A stretch of 64,000 bases of DNA, taken from positions 48,721 through 112,720 of the forward strand of contig JAVBNN010000004.1 in NCBI GenBank assembly GCA_031551525.1, read 5' to 3'. The notes under the pieces are model-generated. The model searched no databases, was not told the DNA's origin, and worked only from the letters and a program-made list of their open reading frames with translations. Shown one piece after another: positions 26,797 through 34,600 of the stretch. Both the position numbers and the translations under genes were made by a program. Numbering within the stretch: the stretch's first letter is position 1; every line of letters starts with the position of its first letter. The DNA is from JAVBNN01 sp031551525. Lineage in GTDB: Bacteria; Bacillota; Negativicutes; Acidaminococcales; JAISLQ01.

Positions 26797-27348
26797 TCAG
26801 ATGACCATACAGGAATTTTTGCAAACCGCCGCCTCCGGCCAGTGGTACTTGCAGTTCTGCCCGACCGTCATGGAGGCAGTTCCCCTCTCCAGGGCAATAA
26901 CGCCGGTCTGGACCATCTCTATTATACCGTATGGCGCCATTACGTCTATGAAAGCGCGCAATTTACTTTCTGCGCCGGTTATTTCAAAAATGACTACCGC
27001 GTCGCTAACGTCGATGACACTGGCCCGGAACACCTCGGCCAGCTTGAGTATATCCATGCGCTTTTCTCCGGCGGATACCTTGATAAGCGCCATACCGCGT
27101 GATATTTTGCTTTCCACCGGCAGCAGTTTGACGTCTTCCACTTCGATTAGTTTAGCCAGTTGTTTCATGATCTGCTCGACCATCGCATCGTCGCCCGCCA
27201 CCGTCACCGTCATGCGGGAAAACTCCGGATCGTTGGTCATGCCGACAGCCAGGCTGTCTATATTGAAACCCCGACGGGAAAACATGCCGGCTACCCGCAT
27301 CAGCACGCCCGGCTGGTTCCTCACGACTATAGATAAAATATGCTTCAT
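26797..27348 (-). CDS. ilvN: Acetolactate synthase regulatory subunit
   Basis: Regulatory subunit for IlvB, 183 residues. The N-terminal ACT domain is clear (HILSIVVRNQPGVLMRVAGM, with NIDSLAVG) and binds valine in the family. A second ACT-like C-terminal domain follows from about residue 85. First gene of the ilv-leu operon, directly behind the T-box, with GGGGAGG upstream of the ATG. The separation from ilvB by six genes is unusual. Confidence 0.92.
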   Translation of the reverse strand: MKHILSIVVRNQPGVLMRVAGMFSRRGFNIDSLAVGMTNDPEFSRMTVTVAGDDAMVEQIMKQLAKLIEVEDVKLLPVESKISRGMALIKVSAGEKRMDILKLAEVFRASVIDVSDAVVIFEITGAESKLRAFIDVMAPYGIIEMVQTGVIALERGTASMTVGQNCKYHWPEAAVCKNSCMVI

Positions 27349-27365
27349 GGCTTCAGCCTCCCCAG

Positions 27366-27640
27366 ATAAAAATAATAACCCCCAGCTACAAATCTATGTA
27401 ACTAGGGGCGAAAATCGCGGTACCACCCTATTTTTCACTCTTACACCGGACTATCATCCAGCCGCGGGTAACGTCCGCCGACGCCTTTTCCTAAAAAGTA
27501 TTCAGAAAAGGTGCTCCCAGGCGAAGTATTCACTTACAGGCACCGCCCTGGCTCGCACCGTCCGCCAGCTCTCTTTACCGGTATCCCCGCAGCTTTTCTC
27601 CTGTTCATCGCATTTCAAGCAACTATATTGTATTTTGAAT
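27366..27640 (-). promoter_or_regulatory. T-box leader of the ilv-leu operon
   Basis: A tRNA-sensing leader. The T-box motif AGGGTGGTACCGCG is at 27416-27429, and the Stem I signature AAAGAGAGCTGGCGG with GGTGCGAGCC lies upstream. The terminator stem CCCCTAGTTACA against TGTAGCTGGGGG (27379-27408) ends in TTATTATTTTTAT. The TGGT bulge fits a tRNA with discriminator A. At the expected specifier the sequence is GAATACTTC; which triplet is read is not settled (see findings). Confidence 0.9.
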
Positions 27641-27648
27641 TAATTTAC

Positions 27649-27677
27649 ATTATGACAGTTTTTAAAATGCTTGTCAA
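27649..27677 (-). promoter_or_regulatory. Promoter of the ilv-leu operon
   Basis: Consensus TTGACA (27672-27677) and CATAAT (27649-27654) with a 17-base spacer, just upstream of the T-box. Confidence 0.85.
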
Positions 27678-27730
27678 CATTTTTTTGTAATAAATTTGTT
27701 TAGGTCTTATAAATTTGAATACTATTGCCC

Positions 27731-28174
27731 TTAATCCCCCAGTTTCATATGCAGCAAAGGAAAAGACCTGCCCTGGCTGTCCACCGGCGAACGCGCAAAA
27801 AACCTAAACCCCATGTGTTCATAAAAATCTCGCGCCTGTGGATTTTGCTCGTTCACGTCGACATAGCACGCCCCCAGTATATCAATGGCATACAGCAAAA
27901 GTTTTTTCCCCACGCCTTTGCCTCTGGCTTTATCATCGACAAACAACATTTCTATTTTATCTTTATCTATGCCGATAAAACCACGTAGTTCGCCATCATT
28001 ATAACAGTACAGGCTTTCTATCTCCTGTACAGCCTGCCTGCCCAGCGGCTTTAACCCCTCGATATCCTCCTCGGACAAAAAGGTATGCGTCACCCGAACA
28101 GAACTCTCCCATACGGCCAGCAGTTCTTCGACCAGAAGATCGTCCGGCCCGGTTATACAATATATTTTACTCAT
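27731..28174 (-). CDS. GNAT acetyltransferase, YjaB-like
   Basis: Predicted N-acetyltransferase of 147 residues. The acetyl-CoA loop is seen in VDDKARGKGVGKKLL. The C-terminal VNEQNPQARDFYEHMGF followed by SFPLLHMKL closely matches the YjaB branch of the family. The start follows GGAGGACAA. It lies downstream of serA behind a terminator-like hairpin, so is probably expressed separately. The acceptor is unknown. Confidence 0.8.
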   Translation of the reverse strand: MSKIYCITGPDDLLVEELLAVWESSVRVTHTFLSEEDIEGLKPLGRQAVQEIESLYCYNDGELRGFIGIDKDKIEMLFVDDKARGKGVGKKLLLYAIDILGACYVDVNEQNPQARDFYEHMGFRFFARSPVDSQGRSFPLLHMKLGD

Positions 28175-28203
28175 TTGTCCTCCACTAAGCCTGTTTAAAC
28201 GCA

Positions 28204-28226
28204 AAACGCCCGTTTTCCGGGCGTTT
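28204..28226 (-). terminator. Terminator after serA
   Basis: Perfect nine-base stem AAACGCCCG against CGGGCGTTT, followed on the minus strand by TTTTGC. The U-tract is short. Confidence 0.65.
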
Positions 28227-28234
28227 CAGTAGTT

Positions 28235-29809
28235 TCATAGTTTTACGAAATTCACTTTCTTGATACCGTCCACGCCGCCAATCATATTGAGCGTTTCCTT
28301 GTTGACCACAGTATCCACCGTCATGAACATCATGGCCTCGCCAGCTTTGTTGCGGCTGACCTGCATGGTGGCGATGTTTACCTTGCTCACGCCAAGGAGT
28401 GTGCCTATTTGCCCGATCATGCCGGGTTTGTCGTCGTTCATGGCCACCAGCATGTAAGGACTGGGCGCCAGATCGAAACCAAACTCATTCACCCTGAGGA
28501 TCTTCACTTCATTCTTGCCAAATACCGAGCCGGCTACCGAAAACTGTTTTCCCTTGCTACTGACCACCACTTTTATCATATTGGAAAAGTCGCCGGTCAC
28601 GGTGCCTTTGCTCTCCACTACCTCCACACCGCGGTTTTGCGCAGTTACGGTCGCGTTTACATAGTTTACCCGCTCTTTCATTATCGGTTCAAACAGGCCT
28701 TTCAATACCGCCCGCGTTAGCATCGAGGTCTCCAAAGCGCTCACCGCGCCCTGGTAAATCACTTCCACTTTGTCAACAGGGTCTTTTTCCAGTTGATGGT
28801 AGAGTTTGCCCAGCACTTCGGCCAGGGTCAGGTAGCCTTTGGCCTCGCCCATATCCGGCATGCTCGGCAGGTTGACCGCGTTGGCGACCATTTCGCCCCT
28901 GAGGGCGCTCAGCACCTCTTCGGCGATGGTCTTGCCCACATTGGCCTGGGCCTCGAAGGTATCGGCACCGGCGTGCGGAGTGATAGTGATGTTTTCATAG
29001 CCAATAAGCGGCGAGACAGCTTTAGGCTCGCCTTCCAAAACGTCTATGCCGGCGGCGAACACCCGACCATCCTTCAGTGCCGCACCAAGCGCTTTCTCAT
29101 CGATAATCCCGGCCCGTGCGCAGTTGACGATGATAACGTCTTTTTTCACCAGACCCAGCTCTTTTTCGCCGATGATACCGATCGTTTCCTCCGTCTTAGG
29201 AGTATGCACAGTAAGAAAATCCACCCGCGGCAACATGTCTTCCAATTTTTCACATTTTTCCACGCCAAATTTTGCAAACCGGCTGTCGCTTATATACGGA
29301 TCGTAAGACAACACTTTCATGCCGAAAGATTGCAGGCGCGTGCAGACTAGGGCGCCAATACGGCCGAGGCCGATAATGCCGACCGTCTTGCCCAAAAGCT
29401 CGTGCCCCATCAAACCGCTACGACTCCACACTTTGTCCTCGAGGCGTTTTTGGTGGCGGACGATGTTGCGTGCCGCCGACAAAAGCAACGTCACACTCAG
29501 CTCCGCCGCAGACACACTGTTGGATTCTGGCGTATTTACCACGATGATACCGCGGTTGGTCGCCCCGTCCATCTCGATATTATCGACACCGTTACCGGCG
29601 CGGCCCACCACTTTCAATTTGACGGCTTTTTTATAAAGTTCTTCGTTTACCATAGTATTGCTGCGTACGATCATGGCGTCATAATCGCCGATTATTTTAA
29701 GAAGCTCCTCGCGCGGTATATCAAATTTCAGATCCACCTGTACCCCGGTGGCCTGCTGTAAAACCTCCACGCCACTTTCGGCAAGTTTCTCCGTGACAAT
29801 AATTTTCAT
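28235..29809 (-). CDS. serA: D-3-phosphoglycerate dehydrogenase
   Basis: First step of serine synthesis, 524 residues, the long type I form. The NAD-binding motif GLGRIGALVC is near residue 149, catalytic arginine in VNCARAGIID, and the catalytic histidine in TPHAGADT near 283. The ASB regulatory domain and a C-terminal ACT domain (VAMNDDKPGMIGQIGTLLG) follow. The ATG chosen follows AGGGAGGAAC; a longer frame overlaps the T-box. Regulated by the T-box ahead of it, probably with serine feedback through the ACT domain. Confidence 0.94.
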   Translation of the reverse strand: MKIIVTEKLAESGVEVLQQATGVQVDLKFDIPREELLKIIGDYDAMIVRSNTMVNEELYKKAVKLKVVGRAGNGVDNIEMDGATNRGIIVVNTPESNSVSAAELSVTLLLSAARNIVRHQKRLEDKVWSRSGLMGHELLGKTVGIIGLGRIGALVCTRLQSFGMKVLSYDPYISDSRFAKFGVEKCEKLEDMLPRVDFLTVHTPKTEETIGIIGEKELGLVKKDVIIVNCARAGIIDEKALGAALKDGRVFAAGIDVLEGEPKAVSPLIGYENITITPHAGADTFEAQANVGKTIAEEVLSALRGEMVANAVNLPSMPDMGEAKGYLTLAEVLGKLYHQLEKDPVDKVEVIYQGAVSALETSMLTRAVLKGLFEPIMKERVNYVNATVTAQNRGVEVVESKGTVTGDFSNMIKVVVSSKGKQFSVAGSVFGKNEVKILRVNEFGFDLAPSPYMLVAMNDDKPGMIGQIGTLLGVSKVNIATMQVSRNKAGEAMMFMTVDTVVNKETLNMIGGVDGIKKVNFVKL

Positions 29810-29844
29810 GATACAGTTCCTCCCTAATTTTTCTTGCAATAAAT

Positions 29845-30117
29845 AAAAAAACCGTCCAGCCTTAGGCCAAGGACGGAGGACATGCCACGTGGTGCCACCT
29901 TGTTTCGCCGCCGATAAACACAGACAGCCTTTATACACGGTAACGGGTGTAAGTCGCGCCGGTTTCTAACCCCGGACAAACTCGGAAACGGATTCGGCTT
30001 TATCCTGCACCGGTTTACAGCGCCACCGGCTCTCTTTGCCAGGAAAGCAGCCTACTGCTTTTCTTCATAGCCCTGCCAGCTTATCGCCAGCCAATATTTA
30101 TATTATATATGTTTTAC
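29845..30117 (-). promoter_or_regulatory. Serine T-box leader of serA
   Basis: Stem I motifs AAAGAGAGCCGGTGGC and GTAAACCGG, then a specifier region GAA-TCC (TCC at 29990-29992, a serine codon). The T-box AAGGTGGCACCACG is at 29888-29901. The bulge TGGC matches discriminator G, as in tRNA-Ser. The terminator CCGTCC against GGACGG (29852-29876) ends in seven T. All parts agree on uncharged tRNA-Ser as ligand. Confidence 0.92.
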
Positions 30118-30146
30118 ATTTTATCGGCAAAAAAACATATTGTCAA
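30118..30146 (-). promoter_or_regulatory. Promoter of serA
   Basis: TTGACA (30141-30146) and TAAAAT (30118-30123), 17-base spacer, ahead of the serine T-box. Confidence 0.82.
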
Positions 30147-30189
30147 GCGCGTTTTGTAAAACACCAGTAAAATATTTAGGTTATTTGTA

Positions 30190-30218
30190 TTGACCACCTC
30201 TGCCTGATTGTTTAAAAT
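30190..30218 (+). promoter_or_regulatory. Promoter of the DUF4870 gene
   Basis: TTGACC (30190-30195) and TAAAAT (30213-30218) with a 17-base spacer, divergent from the serA promoter. Confidence 0.65.
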
Positions 30219-30254
30219 AACACTAGAAACATTATGAAATCATTGAGGTGCAAT

Positions 30255-30599
30255 ATGGTCGACACTGAACAAAAAATTCTCGCCATCGTTTCACATATAG
30301 GTTATTTGGTTGGTGGCATACCATTTGTTTTCCTGCCCCTGATTATATATTTATGGAAAAAAAGCGACCCGTTTGTCGCCTACCACGCCAAACAGGCCCT
30401 GGTGGCCCAGTCGCTGGTCGGCATACTATGCATCGTCACCTCGGCGCTCACTTCTATACTTATAGGCGTCCTGCTCTGGCCCGTTCTCGGACTTATCGGA
30501 ATAATGTTTTTTGTGTTGTCTTTCATCGCCGCCTGGGCCGCCTTCAACAGCAGATATTTTGAGTACCCGTTCATTCAGAATATAGTCGACCGTTTCTGA
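30255..30599 (+). CDS. DUF4870 small membrane protein
   Basis: Predicted membrane protein, 114 residues, with three hydrophobic segments. It contains ILAIVSHIGYLVGG, YLWKKSDPFVAYHAKQALV and a C-terminal RYFEYPFIQNI, the pattern of the DUF4870/Tic20-like family. The ATG follows GAGGTG by four bases; an upstream in-frame ATG has no such site. Function unknown. Monocistronic, with its own promoter and terminator. Confidence 0.8.
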   Translation: MVDTEQKILAIVSHIGYLVGGIPFVFLPLIIYLWKKSDPFVAYHAKQALVAQSLVGILCIVTSALTSILIGVLLWPVLGLIGIMFFVLSFIAAWAAFNSRYFEYPFIQNIVDRF

Positions 30600-30614
30600 A
30601 CATACGAAAATCCC

Positions 30615-30640
30615 GCCCGGTTTATCGCCGGGCCTTTTTT
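30615..30640 (+). terminator. Terminator after the DUF4870 gene
   Basis: GCCCGG pairs with CCGGGC and is followed by a T-run overlapping the end of the convergent ABC-F gene. Confidence 0.75.
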
Positions 30641-32108
30641 ATTGCAACAATACCTTCTTGGTAGCAATATTTTGCACAAACGCCCCGTCATGTTCGACAA
30701 ACAGCAGGGTAGGCCGATAGGCCAGCAGCAACTCTTCTAACTGGATGCGCGACAGTACGTCGATATAGTTGAGCGGCTCGTCCCATATGTAAAGATGCGC
30801 TTTTTCGCACAGGCTTCTTGCTATCAGCACTTTTTTCTTTTGTCCGCCGCTAAAATCCGCCATATCTTTTTCAAATTGCAGCCGTGAAAGATCCAGTTTG
30901 CGCAGAATCGTTTTAAATAAACTCCCATCTATCTGGCATGCCTCGGCATACCCAGACAGGCTGCCCCGCAAAAAAGAAGTGTCCTGCGGCACATAGGATA
31001 CGATCATACCGCCGGCCTTGTGAAAATACCCGCTCGTTGCCATACTTTCACCACGCACCAATTTAAGGAGGCTGCTTTTTCCGCTGCCGTTCTTACCGCA
31101 TAGCGCCACTCGGTCGCCTTCTTTTATCGTAAACGACACTTCCGGACTAGCCGGTTTGCCTGCGTAATAGACCTGCACTTTTTCCAGTTTCGCCAGACAA
31201 CGGGCGTGGTGGGAGAGCGGTGACAGCTTGAGTTCGTCTGCCCGTTCGATATTTTTCAACAGCTTTTCCTTGTCTTGCAGAACTGCTTTCTGCCTACTTT
31301 CTATGTTTTTGGCGCGTTTCATCATCTTGGCCGCTTTATGCCCGACATAGCCCCGGTCGCCTACATGTTCGCCTATCTTGGAACTTTCTGCCCTGTCCGA
31401 CCAGCGCGCGCTGCGACGCGCCGAGCATTCCAGGCGTTTTATGTCTTTTTGCAAGCGGTCGTTTTCCGCCTGCTCAAAAGAATCCTGCAACTCTTTATTA
31501 TGCCACCATGATGAAAAATTTCCTTTTTGCACCTCGATATTGGTTTTATTGATAGATAAGATATGGTCGATACATGAGTCCAGAAACGACCGATCGTGCG
31601 AAATCAGGATAAAGCCGCGCTTGCTGTCGAGATAGCGCCCCACCGTTGCACGCGCTTCGCTATCGAGGTGATTGGTCGGTTCATCGATAAGCAAGAAATT
31701 GTTTGCTTTTAAAAACAATGCCGCCAGTAGCACTTTAGTCTGCTCGCCGCTCGACAACGTTTCGAACGGACGAAACAGCACATCTTCAACTACTTCCAGC
31801 CGGTTAAGTTCGCGCAGCACTTCCCACGCCGCGGCCTCTGAAGCGATGCCTGAAAGTATATCTATGGTATTGAACGTCTTATCGGCTACCGGAAAAGGGA
31901 AATAGTCACAGTGAACGTTTTTTTCTATGCAGCCGCGGTGTTCATATTTCCCCAGCAAAAGCTTTAAAAAAGTAGTCTTGCCTCGACCGTTGCGCCCTGT
32001 AAAACCCAGTTTCCAGTCAGTATCTATCTGGAATGATACATTTTCGAAGATATTGTCATAACTGCCATCATAGCAGAATGTAAGATTTTTAATATTGATA
32101 AGGGACAT
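30639..32108 (-). CDS. lsa: Lsa-type ABC-F ribosomal protection protein
   Basis: Soluble twin-ATPase protein of 489 residues. Domain 1 has Walker A GRNGRGKTT and signature LSSGEQTK; domain 2 has GKNGSGKSS and FSGGQKKK. The inter-domain linker is rich in K, E and R. The N-terminus MSLINIKNLTFCYDGSYDNI and the C-terminal YIWDEPLNYIDV segment are those of the Lsa group. That group displaces lincosamides, streptogramin A and pleuromutilins from the 50S subunit. No membrane helices, so not an exporter. GGAGGTGG precedes the start. The leader contains an attenuator and a small peptide frame, pointing to induction by ribosome-targeting drugs. The phenotype is inferred from the family. Confidence 0.88.
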   Translation of the reverse strand: MSLINIKNLTFCYDGSYDNIFENVSFQIDTDWKLGFTGRNGRGKTTFLKLLLGKYEHRGCIEKNVHCDYFPFPVADKTFNTIDILSGIASEAAAWEVLRELNRLEVVEDVLFRPFETLSSGEQTKVLLAALFLKANNFLLIDEPTNHLDSEARATVGRYLDSKRGFILISHDRSFLDSCIDHILSINKTNIEVQKGNFSSWWHNKELQDSFEQAENDRLQKDIKRLECSARRSARWSDRAESSKIGEHVGDRGYVGHKAAKMMKRAKNIESRQKAVLQDKEKLLKNIERADELKLSPLSHHARCLAKLEKVQVYYAGKPASPEVSFTIKEGDRVALCGKNGSGKSSLLKLVRGESMATSGYFHKAGGMIVSYVPQDTSFLRGSLSGYAEACQIDGSLFKTILRKLDLSRLQFEKDMADFSGGQKKKVLIARSLCEKAHLYIWDEPLNYIDVLSRIQLEELLLAYRPTLLFVEHDGAFVQNIATKKVLLQ

Positions 32109-32128
32109 AAAACCACCTCCGGACAAAT

Positions 32129-32162
32129 TAAAAAACCAGGCAAGAAATTGCTCCTTGCCTGG
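32129..32162 (-). terminator. Attenuator terminator in the lsa leader
   Basis: Perfect nine-base stem CCAGGCAAG against CTTGCCTGG, followed by TTTTTTAATT on the minus strand and ending about 20 bases before the lsa start. Its position inside the leader indicates conditional termination. Confidence 0.82.
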
Positions 32163-32283
32163 CCCAAATAACAAAATAAGTACGCCAAAACGTACCGGCC
32201 TTATGTAAATAGCAACTTTCTCGCAGAGGCAACAGAATCAAAGGCTTAAAAGCCCCTTCCGTCATACCTTATTCACTTTCGTG

Positions 32284-32304
32284 TCAGCAAGAAAAATTGC
32301 GCAT
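32284..32304 (-). CDS. Leader peptide MRNFSC upstream of lsa
   Basis: Six-codon frame starting at ATG with a strong site GAGGTGG five bases upstream, about 20 bases after the expected transcription start, and ending well before the attenuator. Short drug-sensing frames of this kind are known ahead of ABC-F genes such as Listeria lmo0919 and Bacillus vmlR. Stalling here would be expected to change folding of the leader and allow read-through. Confidence 0.6.
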   Translation of the reverse strand: MRNFSC

Positions 32305-32334
32305 CTTTCCACCTCGCCCATATAAGCTAACTAT

Positions 32335-32364
32335 ATTATAACAAAAAAACACTGCCTTGTTCAA
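32335..32364 (-). promoter_or_regulatory. Promoter of lsa
   Basis: TTGAAC (32359-32364) and a perfect TATAAT (32335-32340) with an 18-base spacer. It begins right after the terminator of the HD-GYP gene. Confidence 0.78.
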
Positions 32365-32371
32365 GCCCCCG

Positions 32372-32400
32372 TAAAAATACAGGCGGCCATCAAGGCCGCC
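32372..32400 (-). terminator. Terminator after the HD-GYP gene
   Basis: GGCGGCC pairs with GGCCGCC around a five-base loop; TGTATTTTT follows on the minus strand. Confidence 0.75.
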
Positions 32401-32404
32401 GCTT

Positions 32405-33469
32405 TCATGCCATATAGTCTTTAAACTGCTTGAAGTCACGCATGCCGAGATTTATAAACTCCCCGTCTTCGGCCTGCAGCACCATATCTTCTATGGACTG
32501 GGTCCCTACAAATATGATGGTCGCCTTGCGTCCGTCCTCAAGCACCACATGCCGCCCGACCAGAGTGTTTTTGATCTGGGAGAGCATCGGGAGGCAAATA
32601 TGCGAATCCATCCTGAGAAACATCTCTTCCTGGAATATGGCCATTACCGCAAAGGGCGAGGCTGCCGTCTGAAAGACCCGGTTACTCGTGACGGCATCGT
32701 AAGTATCGGCCACAGCAACTATTTTGGCAAAGTCGCCAATTTTTTCCTCTTTGAGATGAAACGGGTAACCCGTCCCGTCGTTGCGCTCATGGTGCTGAAG
32801 TACGGCTAGCTTCACTTCGTCAGGCACAGAAGGTACATTTTTCAACATTTCATAGCCAAATACCGTGTGACGCTGCATAACAGACATTTCTTCATTAGTC
32901 AGGGGGCCCGGTTTGTTCAGTATATCAAGCGGCACACGCGCTTTACCCACGTCATGCAAAAGCCCGCTTAGTACCAGCATAAATATAGTATCGTCGTCAT
33001 ATTTAAGCCACCTGCCCAATACCCCACACAATACGCCCACATTGATCGAGTGAAAATAAGTATATTCGTCCGCGCTGCGCAACCCCTTGAGCGTCTCCAG
33101 AACAAAATTTTCCTTGAGCAGAGTCTCAAAAGTCGTACTGGTCAGTTCTACTATGCTGTTAATAGGTATTTCCTTACTCTCTCGCACCTGGTCAAAAACA
33201 TTTTTTACATCTTCAATGGTTTTTTCGTATTTTTCCTGCACGACCAGCTCGCGCCGGTTGAGCTTCCGTCCCGGACGATCGGCCTCTACCAATACGGTCA
33301 ATATTTCGGCATGGTTTTTCAGTTGGCCGATCAGCCTATCTGTAATAACTGTATTTTCATCAGCCACTATTTGATTTTTCAACATTACAGGAGCCGACAG
33401 CCGCATACCCGGTTGCAGTTCATCAACCCATAGTCTTTTACTTGCCAAAATTTTCACATCCCAATTCAA
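32405..33469 (-). CDS. HD-GYP domain protein, probable c-di-GMP phosphodiesterase
   Basis: Cytoplasmic protein of up to 354 residues. An N-terminal DUF3391-like segment begins near VDELQPGMRLSAPV. The HD-GYP core has LLHDVGK near residue 170, then HHERNDGTGYP near 225, with all metal-binding residues and the GYP triplet retained. No receiver or membrane segment. The start is uncertain: the frame opens at TTG 33469, and another TTG at 33448 is better spaced from GGGAT. Monocistronic. Expected to hydrolyse cyclic di-GMP; not proven by sequence. Confidence 0.82.
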   Translation of the reverse strand: MNWDVKILASKRLWVDELQPGMRLSAPVMLKNQIVADENTVITDRLIGQLKNHAEILTVLVEADRPGRKLNRRELVVQEKYEKTIEDVKNVFDQVRESKEIPINSIVELTSTTFETLLKENFVLETLKGLRSADEYTYFHSINVGVLCGVLGRWLKYDDDTIFMLVLSGLLHDVGKARVPLDILNKPGPLTNEEMSVMQRHTVFGYEMLKNVPSVPDEVKLAVLQHHERNDGTGYPFHLKEEKIGDFAKIVAVADTYDAVTSNRVFQTAASPFAVMAIFQEEMFLRMDSHICLPMLSQIKNTLVGRHVVLEDGRKATIIFVGTQSIEDMVLQAEDGEFINLGMRDFKQFKDYMA

Positions 33470-33670
33470 AATATTTTACTGATGTAAAAAATCCCTTATT
33501 AAAATATTTCGAATGATTCACTCAAATACTTTAATATTTATTATAGTTTCTGCGCAAGAAAAACACAAATTATAAATATATAATGAAATTTGTGAAAGTA
33601 AATAAATACATGATGACAAATATTTTATCCGGTGATAAATTATTATATATCTGTAAAAAGGAGTTCTGCC

Positions 33671-34501
33671 ATGACCACCAGCTTACCCATTGCCTCTCTC
33701 GGCCCGCGCGGCACCCACAGCGAAGCGGCGGCCCGTCGGCTTTTTCCAGATGCCGAACATATCCTTTGCCCCACCATACTGGCCGCCCTCAATGCCATTG
33801 ATACCGGTGAGGCTGCTTTTTGCGTAGTTCCGATAGAGAATTCCATTGAAGGGTCTATAAATATCACTCTCGACACGCTTTCTGGGGGACGAGATTTTTG
33901 CATAGTGAAAGAGCTTGTTTGGCCAATCCGCCATCACCTCATGGCTAAAGGCGCCGGTGAATGCATAAGCGTGATACTTTCACACCCACAGGCGCTTGCC
34001 CAATGCCGGGAAAAAATAAAAAAACTTTATCCCCACGCCAAAATTGAAGAAACAGCCAGTACAGCCGAAGCCGCCCGTCTGGCCTCCGAACGGCCCGGGT
34101 GCGCCGCGATCGGTACCGAAGACGCCGCTCGGCTTTATGGTTTGTCTATATATAAAAATGACTTGCAGGATTTTTCAGTTAACTGCACACGGTTCGTGGT
34201 AATAGCCGCCAAACCGTTCACCGGCGCCGAAGAAGGCGCCGCTAAAACCTCTCTCGTGTGTGAATTGCCCGGCGAAAAAGCCGGCACACTATACCAACTT
34301 TTGCAGGAATTCGCGTTAAGGGATATAAATCTGGTGCGTATAGAATCCCGCCCTGCCCGCACTGCTCTTGGCCGTTATATATTCTTTTTTGACCTCGAGG
34401 GGGCGTCTGATGCCAGCAAGGTCAAAGAAGCCCTCGAAGCTATACAGCCACAAGCCCTGTGGCTCAAAGTGCTGGGCAGTTATCCTGTGCTCAAGGCGTA
34501 G
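33671..34501 (+). CDS. pheA: Prephenate dehydratase
   Basis: Makes phenylpyruvate for phenylalanine synthesis, 276 residues, monofunctional (no chorismate mutase domain). ASLGPRGTHSEAAA is at the N-terminus, the catalytic TRF motif is in NCTRFVVIA near residue 178, and the C-terminal ACT domain carries the phenylalanine-binding ESRP motif (RIESRPAR). AAAAAGGAG precedes the ATG, ruling against an in-frame ATG 13 codons upstream. Nearby genes are unrelated to aromatic synthesis. Confidence 0.93.
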   Translation: MTTSLPIASLGPRGTHSEAAARRLFPDAEHILCPTILAALNAIDTGEAAFCVVPIENSIEGSINITLDTLSGGRDFCIVKELVWPIRHHLMAKGAGECISVILSHPQALAQCREKIKKLYPHAKIEETASTAEAARLASERPGCAAIGTEDAARLYGLSIYKNDLQDFSVNCTRFVVIAAKPFTGAEEGAAKTSLVCELPGEKAGTLYQLLQEFALRDINLVRIESRPARTALGRYIFFFDLEGASDASKVKEALEAIQPQALWLKVLGSYPVLKA

Positions 34502-34600
34502 CCACCTTTCATGTATACATACAAAAAGTCTGTCATTCTTGACCGGACTTGGTTATACTTTTATTGTGATTCCCTATTTTTTATTATGAGAGGTATGTTG

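Noticed and set aside
32128..32265. 45-codon frame in the lsa leader
   Set aside because: Its start has only a weak AAGG too close to the ATG, and it runs through the attenuator. The six-codon frame upstream has a far better site.
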